This document shows positions 1 through 7,171 of a stretch of 17,286 bases of DNA, one piece after another (positions within the stretch are counted from its first letter, which is position 1; every line of letters starts with the position of its first letter). The notes beneath the pieces were generated by a model that saw nothing but the letters and a program-made list of their open reading frames with translations, did not search any database and had not been told where the DNA came from. The stretch covers positions 1-17,286 of the forward strand of contig JBBIQJ010000043.1 of assembly GCA_037442385.1 (NCBI GenBank), written 5' to 3'. A program made the position numbers and the translations under genes. This stretch comes from LDYB01 sp037442385. Lineage in GTDB: Bacteria > Armatimonadota > Fimbriimonadia > Fimbriimonadales > GBS-DC.

Positions 1-2
1 GG

Positions 3-461
3 CTCGGCTTGCAAGAGCATGTCGTATTCGAGAACCGCTATCTGAGTTTGGAAGACATTCGGCTCTATCTGCGGGCGACTGACCTCTACATCACGCCCTA
101 CCTGAACCCCGACCAGATTACGAGCGGCACCTTAGCCTACGCCCTGGCGGCGGGATGCGTGGTGATTGCCACGCCTTATCTGTACGCGCAGGAAGTGCTT
201 GCTGATGGCGGTGGGATGCTGGTGGAGTTCCGCAATCCCGACTCGATCGCCGACGCCATTCTGCAGCTGCTGTCGGACCCGATGCTGATGCGCTACCATC
301 GCGCCGTCGCCCAGAAGAAGGCGGCGATGCTGAGCTGGGACGCCGTAGGGCGCGCTTACGCAAACCCGTTCGAGCGCGTGGCACGAGTTCCCACGCACCC
401 TTTCTCTGTGGTGCCCTCGTCGGCGGTCTCGGAGTTCATCCAGCAGCGCGCAGTCTCCTAA
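3..461 (+). CDS. Glycosyltransferase, GT4-like (GT-B fold), C-terminal part
   Basis: The reading frame is open at the left edge of the window, so only the last 152 residues are visible; the TTG at 9 is probably internal. The visible part matches the C-terminal, nucleotide-sugar-binding half of GT-B glycosyltransferases of the GT4 type: an ADLYITPY-like strand (TDLYITPYLNPDQITSGTLA) is followed by the glycine/alanine helix and the P-x-Y-A-Q-E-V-L-A-D-G-G segment typical of retaining transferases. Enzymes of this family move a sugar from an NDP-sugar to a lipid or glycan acceptor in the cytoplasm. Donor and acceptor cannot be read from this part. The stop TAA overlaps the convergent acyl-CoA synthetase stop by 4 bases, so no terminator separates the two genes. 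Confidence 0.8.
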   Translation, partial: LGLQEHVVFENRYLSLEDIRLYLRATDLYITPYLNPDQITSGTLAYALAAGCVVIATPYLYAQEVLADGGGMLVEFRNPDSIADAILQLLSDPMLMRYHRAVAQKKAAMLSWDAVGRAYANPFERVARVPTHPFSVVPSSAVSEFIQQRAVS

Positions 462-2230
462 CGCGCCATCTCCGCAATCAGACGGGCGTACTTTTGCGCC
501 ACTACCCGACGCTTCACCTTGAGCGTCGGGGTTAACTCGTCGCCGATGGTGAACTGCGTGGCAATCAGGCGGAAGCCTTTGATGCGCTCGTAGTCCGCCA
601 GCTCGCGGTTCACCTGCTCTATCTCCTGACGGAAGCGCTTCTGCACCAGCTCATGCTCCAGCAGGCTGGGGATGTCGGAAGTGTCCAGCTCGTGCTGTTG
701 GGCGAACTGTTTGAGCATCTCCATGTCGGGGATAATCAGGGCGACAGGCGCACTCATCTTATCGCCGAACACCACCGCTTCCTGAATAAACAGGCTGCTG
801 CGGAGCAAGTTCTCCAGCTTCTGAGGCGCCACATTTTTGCCATTTGCCAGCACGATAATGTCTTTCTTGCGGTCGGTAATGTAGAGGTAGCCATGTTCGT
901 CCATATAGCCGATATCGCCTGTGTGGAACCAGCCGTCGGGGTCAATCGCCTCGCGGGTGGCTTCAGGTTTATGCCAGTAGCCCTTCATGATGTTCGGACC
1001 GCGTGCTAGAATCTCGCCATCTTCCGCAATTTTGATTTCCACGCCCGGGATGGGTTTCCCCACGCTGCCAAATCGGGGCGCATGCAGAGGGTTCACGGTC
1101 AGCACCGGGCTGGTCTCAGTCAAACCATAGCCTTCCAGAATGAGAATGCCAAAAGCATGGAAGAATTCGGCGGTCTCTTTGGGCAGGGCGGCGCCACCCG
1201 ACACGAAGAAGCGCAAACGCCCACCCACGCGCTCGCGAATCTTCACGCCCACCAGCCTGTCCAGCACGGCATGCATCAGCCGAACCCCCAGCGGGCATGG
1301 GCGTCCCTCCCGCCAGCATTTTGAGTAAATTTTGCCCACCTCCAGCGCCTTGTAAAACAGTTTCTGCCTCAGCGGCGTCTGCTCCCGAATTGAGGCGAGG
1401 ATTCGATCCTGCACCGAAGCGTAAAATCGGGGCACGCCCAGCATCACTGTCGGCTTGACCTCCACCATGTCCGCCGCGAGGGTGAATAGGCTCTCGGCGT
1501 AGGCAATCGTCAACCCCGCATAAATCGGCAGAAAGTGTCCTGCCATCCGCTCAAACACATGGCTCAGCGGCAGAAACGACAGAAACAGGTCGTTTTTCTG
1601 AATCTCCAGCACCTCCAGCGACGCCTGAATGTTGGAGACGAAGTTGGCATGGGTGAGCATCGCGCCCTTCGGCTCGCCGGTGGTGCCAGAGGTATAAATC
1701 AGCGTGGCGAGGTCGTCGGGTTGCACGCTGAGCGCCATTTTACGGAAGGCTTCCTCGCTCAGCTCGCCTGGCATGTTCATAACCTGCTCAAACGGGAGCG
1801 CGTCGCCCTCTTCACCAGGTTGCATGCAGATGAGCGTTATCGGGAGCGTGGTATCCTTGAGCGCGTCCTGCGCCTTTTTGAGCTGGCGCTTGTCGCTCAC
1901 CACCAGCACCTTCGGCTCCGAATCCAGGAGAATCTCCTGCACCTGTGCGGGAGTCAAGGTAGGATAAATTGGCACGGTGATGGCGCCCAGGCAGAGGCTC
2001 GCCCAGTCGGTAATCGCCCACTCGGGGCAGTTTTCCGAGAGAACTGCCACGCGGTCGCCCGAAGCCACCCCCAGCGCGTGAAGCCCTCGCGCAAACTGAT
2101 AGACGCGCCGCCCCAGCTCGCGATAGGTAATCGGTCGAAACTGCTTCTCGCGCTTGACCAGTAGAGCAGTCTTGTCGCCGTGTTCCTCCACGCTACGCAA
2201 AAACGCTTTTGAAAGGGTGTCTACAATCAT
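458..2230 (-). CDS. Long-chain fatty-acid--CoA ligase (AMP-forming, COG1022-like)
   Basis: A 590-residue ANL-superfamily adenylating enzyme. It should activate a long-chain fatty acid to acyl-AMP and then acyl-CoA in the cytoplasm or at the inner membrane face. All core motifs are present: the phosphate-binding loop YTSGTTGEPKG (179-189), GYGLTETSP (367-375), GWFHTGD (433-439), the hinge segment DRKKDIIVLANGKNV (453-467), and a C-terminal TPTLKVKRR with the catalytic-type lysine. The length is near that of bacterial FadD15/COG1022 enzymes. The ATG at 2230 was chosen over an upstream in-frame ATG at 2281 because GGAGGT (2236-2241) lies 5 nt before it and the preceding stop overlaps it as ATGA. 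This implies translational coupling to the GT39-like gene. Substrate chain length cannot be told from sequence. Confidence 0.92.
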   Translation of the reverse strand: MIVDTLSKAFLRSVEEHGDKTALLVKREKQFRPITYRELGRRVYQFARGLHALGVASGDRVAVLSENCPEWAITDWASLCLGAITVPIYPTLTPAQVQEILLDSEPKVLVVSDKRQLKKAQDALKDTTLPITLICMQPGEEGDALPFEQVMNMPGELSEEAFRKMALSVQPDDLATLIYTSGTTGEPKGAMLTHANFVSNIQASLEVLEIQKNDLFLSFLPLSHVFERMAGHFLPIYAGLTIAYAESLFTLAADMVEVKPTVMLGVPRFYASVQDRILASIREQTPLRQKLFYKALEVGKIYSKCWREGRPCPLGVRLMHAVLDRLVGVKIRERVGGRLRFFVSGGAALPKETAEFFHAFGILILEGYGLTETSPVLTVNPLHAPRFGSVGKPIPGVEIKIAEDGEILARGPNIMKGYWHKPEATREAIDPDGWFHTGDIGYMDEHGYLYITDRKKDIIVLANGKNVAPQKLENLLRSSLFIQEAVVFGDKMSAPVALIIPDMEMLKQFAQQHELDTSDIPSLLEHELVQKRFRQEIEQVNRELADYERIKGFRLIATQFTIGDELTPTLKVKRRVVAQKYARLIAEMAR

Positions 2231-3921
2231 GGCGCACCTCCAGTACCTAATTGGTCTTCCACCTGTGTTTTCCTGCCCCACACCATCACTTCGGGACAGA
2301 TGTAGAGCATGTCATGAGGCAGGCCCTGCCGATTGCCCACCAGCAAAGGACCGTTGGAGAACACCTCCATCAGCACATACTCTTGCTGTAGTGCTTGCAT
2401 AAACGCGCGATAATCCGCCCGCCCGATACGCGCCACATCCCGCGCCTCAAACTCACTGATGACCACATAATCAGGCTGATACTGGCGCAGGTTTTCCACG
2501 CTCCACTCAGGCGGCGCGAGCGACACCAGCCGATAGCGCCCCTTGAAAGCCTGCATCGCCTCCAGACGCTTCTGCCAGAACAGCTCCCCCGTCTCAGGGA
2601 ATAGAGGCGGGGTGTAAAACCACGGCACGGTGGGAAACGCAATCGTCGCGCCCACACCAACCTTTCCCTCGAGCCAGTCGGCAGCCTGCTCGCGGGCGTC
2701 ACGCTGGAGCATGCAGAGTGTGTAATCCGCTGTGTAAACCGCTTGCGCCATCAGCGCAAGCGGGACAAGCCACTGCCCTGCACGCTGGAGTTTACCTGCC
2801 GCTTCACTCAGCCATAGCCCCAATCCGATTGCCAGCGCGGGGAATAACGGAAAGGTATAGCGCATGAAGCGCACCTCCGCGCTCCCGATCAAAAGGTAGT
2901 ACGCCAGCGATGCCAGCGCGATTCCCCATAGCGCCCGCTCCCGACGCCCCGCCCAGAGCCAGCCCATCACCCCCAGCACCAGCCCCGTCAGCGTGAACCC
3001 CGTCGTCAAGTTCGGGTACAGGTGATAGACCCAGCCCAGCCCCGTGTCCGTAAAAATTTCGCCGTGCCCCTGCTGCACATGGCGCACTTCGTAGCGAAAA
3101 TCGTGCCAGAACTTCTCGCTGTCCGCCCAGCTGCCAGGACACACCAGTAAAAAAGTCAGTAGCGCCACCCCCATACTGGCGAGAATCCCGCCGAGTATCG
3201 CGCTCCAGCCTCGACTGTCGTGCTTTGTGAGCAGTCCCCAGCTCACCCAGAGCGCAAGAATCGCCAGCCCTGCGTTATACTTGCTCCCCGCCGTACACCC
3301 CGCCCAGAACGCTCCCCAGAGCAAAGTGCGCCACCGATTGGGAGCCTCCCACAACACCACCGACTGATAAAAGGTGAGCGCCACGAAGAAGGTGGTGGGC
3401 ACATCCACGGTCTGGAAGCGGCTATGCACCACAAATGCAGGCGCCAGCGCTAGGGCTAACCCAGCAAACAGCCCCGCTCGCTCGCCCGCAAGCAGCGCCA
3501 GAGTGCGCGCCACCACCACCGCCGTGCCCGCCCCTAGCAAAGCCGTCAACAGGCGTGCCCAGAACACCAAATCGGCTCGCAACTGCGCCAGTTGCAGGGG
3601 TGTGGGATTCTCCGGGAGTGGCGCAATCACGCCGAACGCGCTAAGCCAGTGCAGCCACGCGCTCCACAGGATCATCGGAAGCGTGCCGTAGTTGTAAAAC
3701 CCGGGTAACCAATCGCCCGCGTAGGGGTTCATCACAAAGTAGCTGGCTAACAGCACCAGCCACTCGTCGGGGTGATAGCTGTAGTAGTGCGTCGCGTTGG
3801 GCAGGCTCCAGCGGATGCCCACATAACGGATGCCGAACGCCAGCACAAAAAGCGCAACTGCCCACGCCCACGCGCCCCTCGGGCGCTTCGGGGAAGCAGA
3901 CTTCAGCGACGCCTTGCCCAT
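2227..3921 (-). CDS. GT39-like (PMT/ArnT-type) multi-pass membrane glycosyltransferase
   Basis: A 564-residue integral membrane protein with about ten hydrophobic segments. The first (about 18-37) is followed by a periplasmic loop carrying HPDEW (50-54), the acidic motif of GT-C-fold mannosyltransferases that use polyprenyl-phosphate sugars. The C-terminal roughly 130 residues are more polar, as in many bacterial GT39 proteins. The likely role is to transfer a sugar from an undecaprenyl- or dolichol-like phosphate donor to a cell-envelope acceptor outside the cytoplasmic membrane. The frame stays open upstream to 4524, but that extension lies opposite the next gene and looks non-coding. The ATG at 3921 gives a clean basic N-terminus before the first helix. 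No Shine-Dalgarno sequence precedes it; TATACT lies 9 nt upstream. The stop overlaps the acyl-CoA synthetase start by 4 nt. Confidence 0.82.
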   Translation of the reverse strand: MGKASLKSASPKRPRGAWAWAVALFVLAFGIRYVGIRWSLPNATHYYSYHPDEWLVLLASYFVMNPYAGDWLPGFYNYGTLPMILWSAWLHWLSAFGVIAPLPENPTPLQLAQLRADLVFWARLLTALLGAGTAVVVARTLALLAGERAGLFAGLALALAPAFVVHSRFQTVDVPTTFFVALTFYQSVVLWEAPNRWRTLLWGAFWAGCTAGSKYNAGLAILALWVSWGLLTKHDSRGWSAILGGILASMGVALLTFLLVCPGSWADSEKFWHDFRYEVRHVQQGHGEIFTDTGLGWVYHLYPNLTTGFTLTGLVLGVMGWLWAGRRERALWGIALASLAYYLLIGSAEVRFMRYTFPLFPALAIGLGLWLSEAAGKLQRAGQWLVPLALMAQAVYTADYTLCMLQRDAREQAADWLEGKVGVGATIAFPTVPWFYTPPLFPETGELFWQKRLEAMQAFKGRYRLVSLAPPEWSVENLRQYQPDYVVISEFEARDVARIGRADYRAFMQALQQEYVLMEVFSNGPLLVGNRQGLPHDMLYICPEVMVWGRKTQVEDQLGTGGAP

Positions 3922-3930
3922 CGGGCAGGG

Positions 3931-3936
3931 AGTATA
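3931..3936 (-). promoter_or_regulatory. Candidate -10 box (TATACT) just upstream of the GT39-like gene
   Basis: On the minus strand TATACT ends 9 nt before the ATG at 3921, inside GGGTATACTCCC. Transcription from it would start within a few bases of the start codon, giving a leaderless or nearly leaderless mRNA. There is no Shine-Dalgarno motif at the normal distance, and no good -35 match about 17 nt upstream. Inferred, weak on its own. Confidence 0.35.
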
Positions 3937-3963
3937 CCCCTTAAACAATATTGGATTGCTGGG

Positions 3964-4026
3964 GTGTTCTCTCTGATACCCGACCACCGCAGAACACACA
4001 CCCCTACTATAGGCATACCTGTGTGT
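3964..4026. repeat. Overlapping, mutually exclusive inverted repeats in a divergent intergenic region
   Basis: GTGTTCT (3964-3970) pairs with AGAACAC (3991-3997), and ACACACA (3994-4000) pairs with TGTGTGT (4020-4026). The middle arm is shared, so only one 7-bp stem can form at a time. They lie between the divergent starts at 3921 and 4182. They could be operator arms or alternative RNA stems; neither stem is followed by a T-run. A further short repeat, TGCCG/CGGCA, lies at 4032-4049. Confidence 0.4.
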
Positions 4027-4104
4027 AAGCATGCCGATAACGAACGGCACAAGATTGGAGATACTTGCTTTGGTGATTATAGTAGCCCCAATCGAGCATT
4101 TAAA

Positions 4105-4122
4105 TGTCTTGACAGGTATAAT
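4105..4122 (+). promoter_or_regulatory. Candidate promoter/operator of the HAF-repeat gene
   Basis: A perfect TATAAT lies at 4117-4122, leaving a leader of roughly 55 nt before the ATG at 4182. A perfect TTGACA lies at 4109-4114, only 2 bp from it, so the two hexamers cannot act as a normal -35/-10 pair. The TTGACA is the right half of the palindrome TGTC-TT-GACA (4105-4114), which abuts the -10 and could be a repressor site. No good -35 is seen 16-18 bp upstream of TATAAT. Confidence 0.4.
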
Positions 4123-4181
4123 TGTGTTACAGCGCCTTCCGCTTGCGAAGGAGGTGCGTCCGTATAAGGAGGCTGATTTGA

Positions 4182-5396
4182 ATGTGGGCACTGAGTAAAG
4201 CACCATGCACGCCTCTAAAGGTCTGGAGCCTCTTTTTGTGGCTCGTTGCAGGAGCAAGCCTTTCACACGCGCAGAGTTTGACATGGCTGGGTACGCTCGG
4301 TGGCAATTGGAGCTACGCTTACGGCGTCTCGGCTGATGGTTGCACAGTGGTGGGGATGGCATACAACGCCTCTGGCTACGAGCGTCCTTTTCGCTGGACA
4401 CAAGCAAACGGTATGCAGGATCTCGGCACACTTGGCGGTTGGTCAGGCGAAGCCTACGGTGTTTCATGGGACGGGATAGTGATCGTCGGGAGGTCGCGCG
4501 ACCCCAGCGGCTCCTATCGGGCATGCCGGTGGGTTAGCGGAACTGTGCAAGACCTGGGTACACTTGGCGGCGCCCAGAGCTGGGCTTCTGGTGTGTCGGA
4601 AGACGGCTCGGTGATTGTGGGCGGCGCCCAGCTCCGCGACGGCTTCAATCACGCCTTCCGCTGGACACAAGGCGGTGGAATGCAGGATCTGGGCACACTA
4701 CCAGGGGGGGGCGCAAGCGGCGCCCAGGACGTATCAGCGGATGGCAATGTGGTTGTAGGCAGGTCATTCGTGGGAGCCTTCCGTGCCTTTCGATGGACGC
4801 AGGCTGAGGGGATGGTGGATCTTGGCACGCTCGGCGGTATTGAAAGCGCAGCTTACGGTGCCTCAGCCGATGGCCGTGTGGTTGTCGGGATGGCGGAACT
4901 CCCAGGATCCTTCCCCCGCGCCTTTCGATGGACGCAATCAGGAGGCATGGAAAATCTCGGGACCTTCGGGTCTGGCAGTTCCTATGCCCATGGGGTTTCA
5001 GCAGACGGCTCGATTGTGGTAGGGACAAGCAACGTTCGCGCCTTTCGCTGGACACCAGCAGGAGGCATGGAAAACCTAAATACCACTTTCGCAAGCCTGC
5101 TGACTGACGGCTCAATACTTCAGGAAGCCAGAGCCGTTACGTCGGACGGGCGATACATTGTGGGATGGGGAATCAATGGCGCAACCCAGCGTCAAGAAGG
5201 ATTTCTGCTGGACACCTGGCGCATGGGTGATACAAACGGCGATGGTTGCGTGGACGACTCCGACCTGCTCGCTGTGTTGTTCGCCTTCGGCACCGCTGGC
5301 ACGGGGTACGCACACCACGAGGATATAAATAAGGATGGTGTGGTAGATGACGCGGACCTGTTGATGGTACTATTCAACTTTGGACAGGGGTGTTAG
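4182..5396 (+). CDS. Secreted HAF-repeat protein with C-terminal dockerin-like domain
   Basis: A 404-residue exported protein. The signal peptide has a basic n-region, a hydrophobic core (about 14-27) and probable cleavage after S-H-A (28-30). Residues about 32-345 hold six clear HAF-type repeats plus a degenerate seventh. Each is about 40-47 residues and follows the pattern DLGTLGG...A-x-GVSADG-x-x-VVG...AFRWTQ-x-GGM. The C-terminus has two EF-hand-like calcium loops, DTNGDGCVDDSD (350-361) and DINKDGVVDDAD (381-392), each followed by a hydrophobic helix: a dockerin type I-like module. HAF repeats resemble blades of a propeller-like extracellular protein; the function is unknown. The ATG at 4182 has AAGGAGG at 4166-4172, 9 nt away. 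An 8-G run occurs at 4704-4711. The gene appears monocistronic; no terminator was found after it. Confidence 0.88.
   Translation: MWALSKAPCTPLKVWSLFLWLVAGASLSHAQSLTWLGTLGGNWSYAYGVSADGCTVVGMAYNASGYERPFRWTQANGMQDLGTLGGWSGEAYGVSWDGIVIVGRSRDPSGSYRACRWVSGTVQDLGTLGGAQSWASGVSEDGSVIVGGAQLRDGFNHAFRWTQGGGMQDLGTLPGGGASGAQDVSADGNVVVGRSFVGAFRAFRWTQAEGMVDLGTLGGIESAAYGASADGRVVVGMAELPGSFPRAFRWTQSGGMENLGTFGSGSSYAHGVSADGSIVVGTSNVRAFRWTPAGGMENLNTTFASLLTDGSILQEARAVTSDGRYIVGWGINGATQRQEGFLLDTWRMGDTNGDGCVDDSDLLAVLFAFGTAGTGYAHHEDINKDGVVDDADLLMVLFNFGQGC
4704..4711 (+). repeat. Run of eight G within the HAF-repeat coding region
   Basis: The codons CCA GGG GGG GGC (P-G-G-G) create an uninterrupted G8 tract in the fourth repeat. 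Neighbouring repeats use mixed glycine codons. A one-base slip would frameshift the protein and remove the dockerin-like tail. Confidence 0.9.
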
Positions 5397-5503
5397 CGAA
5401 CATCCCTCACTTCACTCTGGCACGGATGTCCGCCGGTAAAGTCCTGCCCATAAGACGCAACCGTTCTGCCCAACGACGATGGTTCGAACACCCTCCCACC
5501 CCC

Positions 5504-5533
5504 TTGACATCATCGCACCTTATGGAGTATAAT
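5504..5533 (+). promoter_or_regulatory. Sigma-70-type promoter of the fur-like operon
   Basis: TTGACA (5504-5509) and TATAAT (5528-5533) are both perfect consensus hexamers separated by 18 bp. Transcription would start near 5540, giving a leader of about 30 nt before the ATG at 5571. It is the clearest promoter in the window and precedes the three-gene unit regulator, methyltransferase and P-type ATPase. Confidence 0.8.
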
Positions 5534-5560
5534 TCTCACTGGAAAATCACTCTCCATAAG
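5519..5560 (+). promoter_or_regulatory. Candidate autoregulatory operator palindromes over the fur-like promoter
   Basis: A perfect 9-bp inverted repeat, CTTATGGAG (5519-5527) and CTCCATAAG (5552-5560), flanks the -10 and the predicted start site with a 24-bp spacer. Inside it the 13-mer GAGTATAATTCTC (5525-5537) is palindromic except at one symmetric pair and covers the -10 box. The left arm lies upstream of the expected transcript start, so this is more likely protein-binding DNA symmetry than an RNA hairpin. Autorepression by the Fur/PerR-like protein encoded next is the natural inference. Confidence 0.55.
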
Positions 5561-5570
5561 GAGGACAGCG

Positions 5571-6011
5571 ATGAACCATCTGATTGAAGGACTGAAGCGA
5601 GCGGGATTGCGCATCACGCCACAGCGGGTGGCTATCTGCAAAACGCTGGCAGAAAGCAAAGACCACCCCACTGCGACAATGATTTATCACGCGCTGCTGC
5701 CCCAGTTCCCCACGCTGAGCCTCGCCACGGTTTACAAAACGCTCCATGTGCTGAAACAGCTGGGGCTGGTACACACGCTGGGCGATGCAGGCGACGGCAT
5801 GGAACACTACGAGGCAGACCTGCAACCCCACATCAACCTTGTGTGCGTGCGGTGCCATCAGGTGGTGGACTTTGATGAGGAGCTTATTGCGCATGTGGAG
5901 CGGGCTGTGGCGGAGCGCTCGGGCTACGAGATTCAGGGTGCCCGCATTGTCTACTATGGGCTGTGCCCCCGCTGTCAAAACGGACACGCCAACGGCACAG
6001 AGGTAAAATAA
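5571..6011 (+). CDS. Fur/PerR-family metal-dependent transcriptional regulator
   Basis: A 146-residue protein of normal Fur-family length. The N-terminal winged helix includes GLRITPQR (12-19) and the recognition-helix segment SLATVYKTL (50-58). The C-terminal dimerisation half carries two structural zinc pairs, C92/C95 and C132/C135, arranged as in Bacillus PerR. Aligning by eye to PerR, sensing-site ligands H37, H91 and D104 correspond to H32, H87 and D100. D85 corresponds to E81 (as in Fur) and H93 to N89. It is therefore probably a metal-binding repressor; whether it senses iron, manganese, zinc or peroxide is undecided. AAGGAGG (5558-5564) lies 6 nt before the ATG. It is the first gene of an operon with a methyltransferase and a P1B-4 ATPase, which supports a role in metal homeostasis. 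Confidence 0.9.
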   Translation: MNHLIEGLKRAGLRITPQRVAICKTLAESKDHPTATMIYHALLPQFPTLSLATVYKTLHVLKQLGLVHTLGDAGDGMEHYEADLQPHINLVCVRCHQVVDFDEELIAHVERAVAERSGYEIQGARIVYYGLCPRCQNGHANGTEVK

Positions 6012-6028
6012 CGCGCGGAGGCGACGGC

Positions 6029-7171
6029 ATGCAACATCCCTGGCTCGATACCGTCATACAGGGCGACTGTACCAAGATTTTGCCCCAGCTGCCTGAGCAA
6101 TCGGTAGACCTCATCTTCGCCGACCCGCCTTACTACCTACAACTTCAGGAAGAGCTGTGGCGCCCGAACCTCACCAAAGTGGACGCGGTGGACGAAGCCT
6201 GGGACCAGTTCTCCAGCTTCGAGGAATACGACTCATTCTGCCTGCACTGGCTGGAGGGCTGTCGGCGCGTGCTGAAAGACGACGGCGCACTCTGGGTGAT
6301 CGGCAGTTATCATAACATCTTTCGGATTGGCAAACTGATGCAGGACCTGGGGTTCTGGATTCTCAACTCCGTGATATGGGTCAAAGCGAACCCGATGCCC
6401 AACTTTCGGGGCAGGCGCTTGACCCACTCGCACGAGATTCTCATCTGGGCGGCTAAGCATAAAGACGCCCGCTATCAGTTCCACTACAAAACTGCGCGCG
6501 CCAGCAACGATGACCGTCAGCTCCGTGCGGAGTGGCATCTCCCAATTTGCACCGGGCGCGAGCGCGTGAAAATTGACGGCAAAAAGGCACACCCCACCCA
6601 GAAGCCAGAAGCGCTGCTTTATCGGATTATCACCCTTTCCAGCCAGCCGGGTGATGTGGTGTTGGATCCCTTTCTGGGCACGGGCACAACGGCGGTGGTC
6701 GCCAAACGCCTGCATCGCCACTATGTTGGCATTGAGCAGGACCCCACCTATTGCCAGCTGGCGATTCAGCGGCTGGAGCGCATCCAGCCCATCCCGCAGG
6801 AATTGATTGACTATTCCGTAGAGCAGAAGCCGCCGCGCGTGCCCTTCGGCGTGCTGGTGGAGCAAGGCTACCTTCTGCCGGGCGAGACCCTCCGCTCGCA
6901 CGATGGGCGATTCACCGCCACCGTTCTGGCAACGGGCATGGTGCAGGCGGGCGGCGTGGTGGGATCCATTCATCGCGTAGGGTCCCATCTGGTAGGAAAA
7001 CCGGGCGTGAATGGCTGGAAGTTTTGGCAGGTTTGGCGCGAGGGGGTATGGATGCCGCTGGACGCGATTCGGGAAGCCTACCGTCAGGCGCTGAGCGCCA
7101 ACTGGGAACCCCTGTTTGACACTACGGCACAGGACGAACTGGCACGTTCTCCACAGGAGGTTGTTCGATGA
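6029..7171 (+). CDS. CcrM-like DNA adenine-N6 methyltransferase (probable GANTC specificity) with RAMA-like C-terminal domain
   Basis: A 380-residue beta-class methyltransferase, with catalytic motif DPPY (32-35) before the SAM-binding DPFLGTGTT (213-221). It resembles Caulobacter CcrM over its whole length, with the shared stretches GSYHNIFR (92-99), NPMPNFRG (121-128) and KAHPTQKPEALL (186-197). Residues about 283-355 match the RAMA-type domain that follows CcrM-like catalytic domains. CcrM methylates adenine in GANTC; the same target is inferred here, not shown. The ATG at 6029 was chosen because GGAGG (6017-6021) lies 7 nt before it; an upstream in-frame ATG at 5963 lies inside the regulator gene. 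It follows the Fur-like gene by 17 nt and overlaps the ATPase start as ATGA. No restriction endonuclease gene is adjacent. Confidence 0.9.
   Translation: MQHPWLDTVIQGDCTKILPQLPEQSVDLIFADPPYYLQLQEELWRPNLTKVDAVDEAWDQFSSFEEYDSFCLHWLEGCRRVLKDDGALWVIGSYHNIFRIGKLMQDLGFWILNSVIWVKANPMPNFRGRRLTHSHEILIWAAKHKDARYQFHYKTARASNDDRQLRAEWHLPICTGRERVKIDGKKAHPTQKPEALLYRIITLSSQPGDVVLDPFLGTGTTAVVAKRLHRHYVGIEQDPTYCQLAIQRLERIQPIPQELIDYSVEQKPPRVPFGVLVEQGYLLPGETLRSHDGRFTATVLATGMVQAGGVVGSIHRVGSHLVGKPGVNGWKFWQVWREGVWMPLDAIREAYRQALSANWEPLFDTTAQDELARSPQEVVR

Noticed and set aside
1535..2164. Open frame of 209 codons opposite the acyl-CoA synthetase
   Set aside because: Antisense shadow with no ribosome binding site and no recognisable domain.
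4148..4198. Possible leader peptide before the HAF-repeat gene, using a second AAGGAGG at 4148-4154
   Set aside because: The only nearby start, GTG at 4154, overlaps the AAGGAGG itself, so spacing is impossible; no other start codon lies at a usable distance.
3922..4524. Upstream extension of the GT39-like reading frame by about 200 codons
   Set aside because: It lies opposite the start of the HAF-repeat gene and the intergenic repeats, has atypical arginine/serine-rich composition and lacks a ribosome binding site; the membrane protein begins naturally at 3921.
4571..4730. Recurrent GGCGGCGCCCAG words in the HAF-repeat gene
   Set aside because: Explained by repeated Gly-Gly-Ala-Gln or similar codons within the protein repeats; no independent DNA element needed.
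5400..5429. ACATCC/GGATGT inverted repeat just after the HAF-repeat gene as a terminator
   Set aside because: Only 6 bp with an 18-nt loop and no T-run; unlikely to terminate transcription.
5451..5500. Repeated TCTGCCCA-like words and AACC/GGTT symmetry before the fur-like promoter
   Set aside because: Too short and imperfect to separate from chance.
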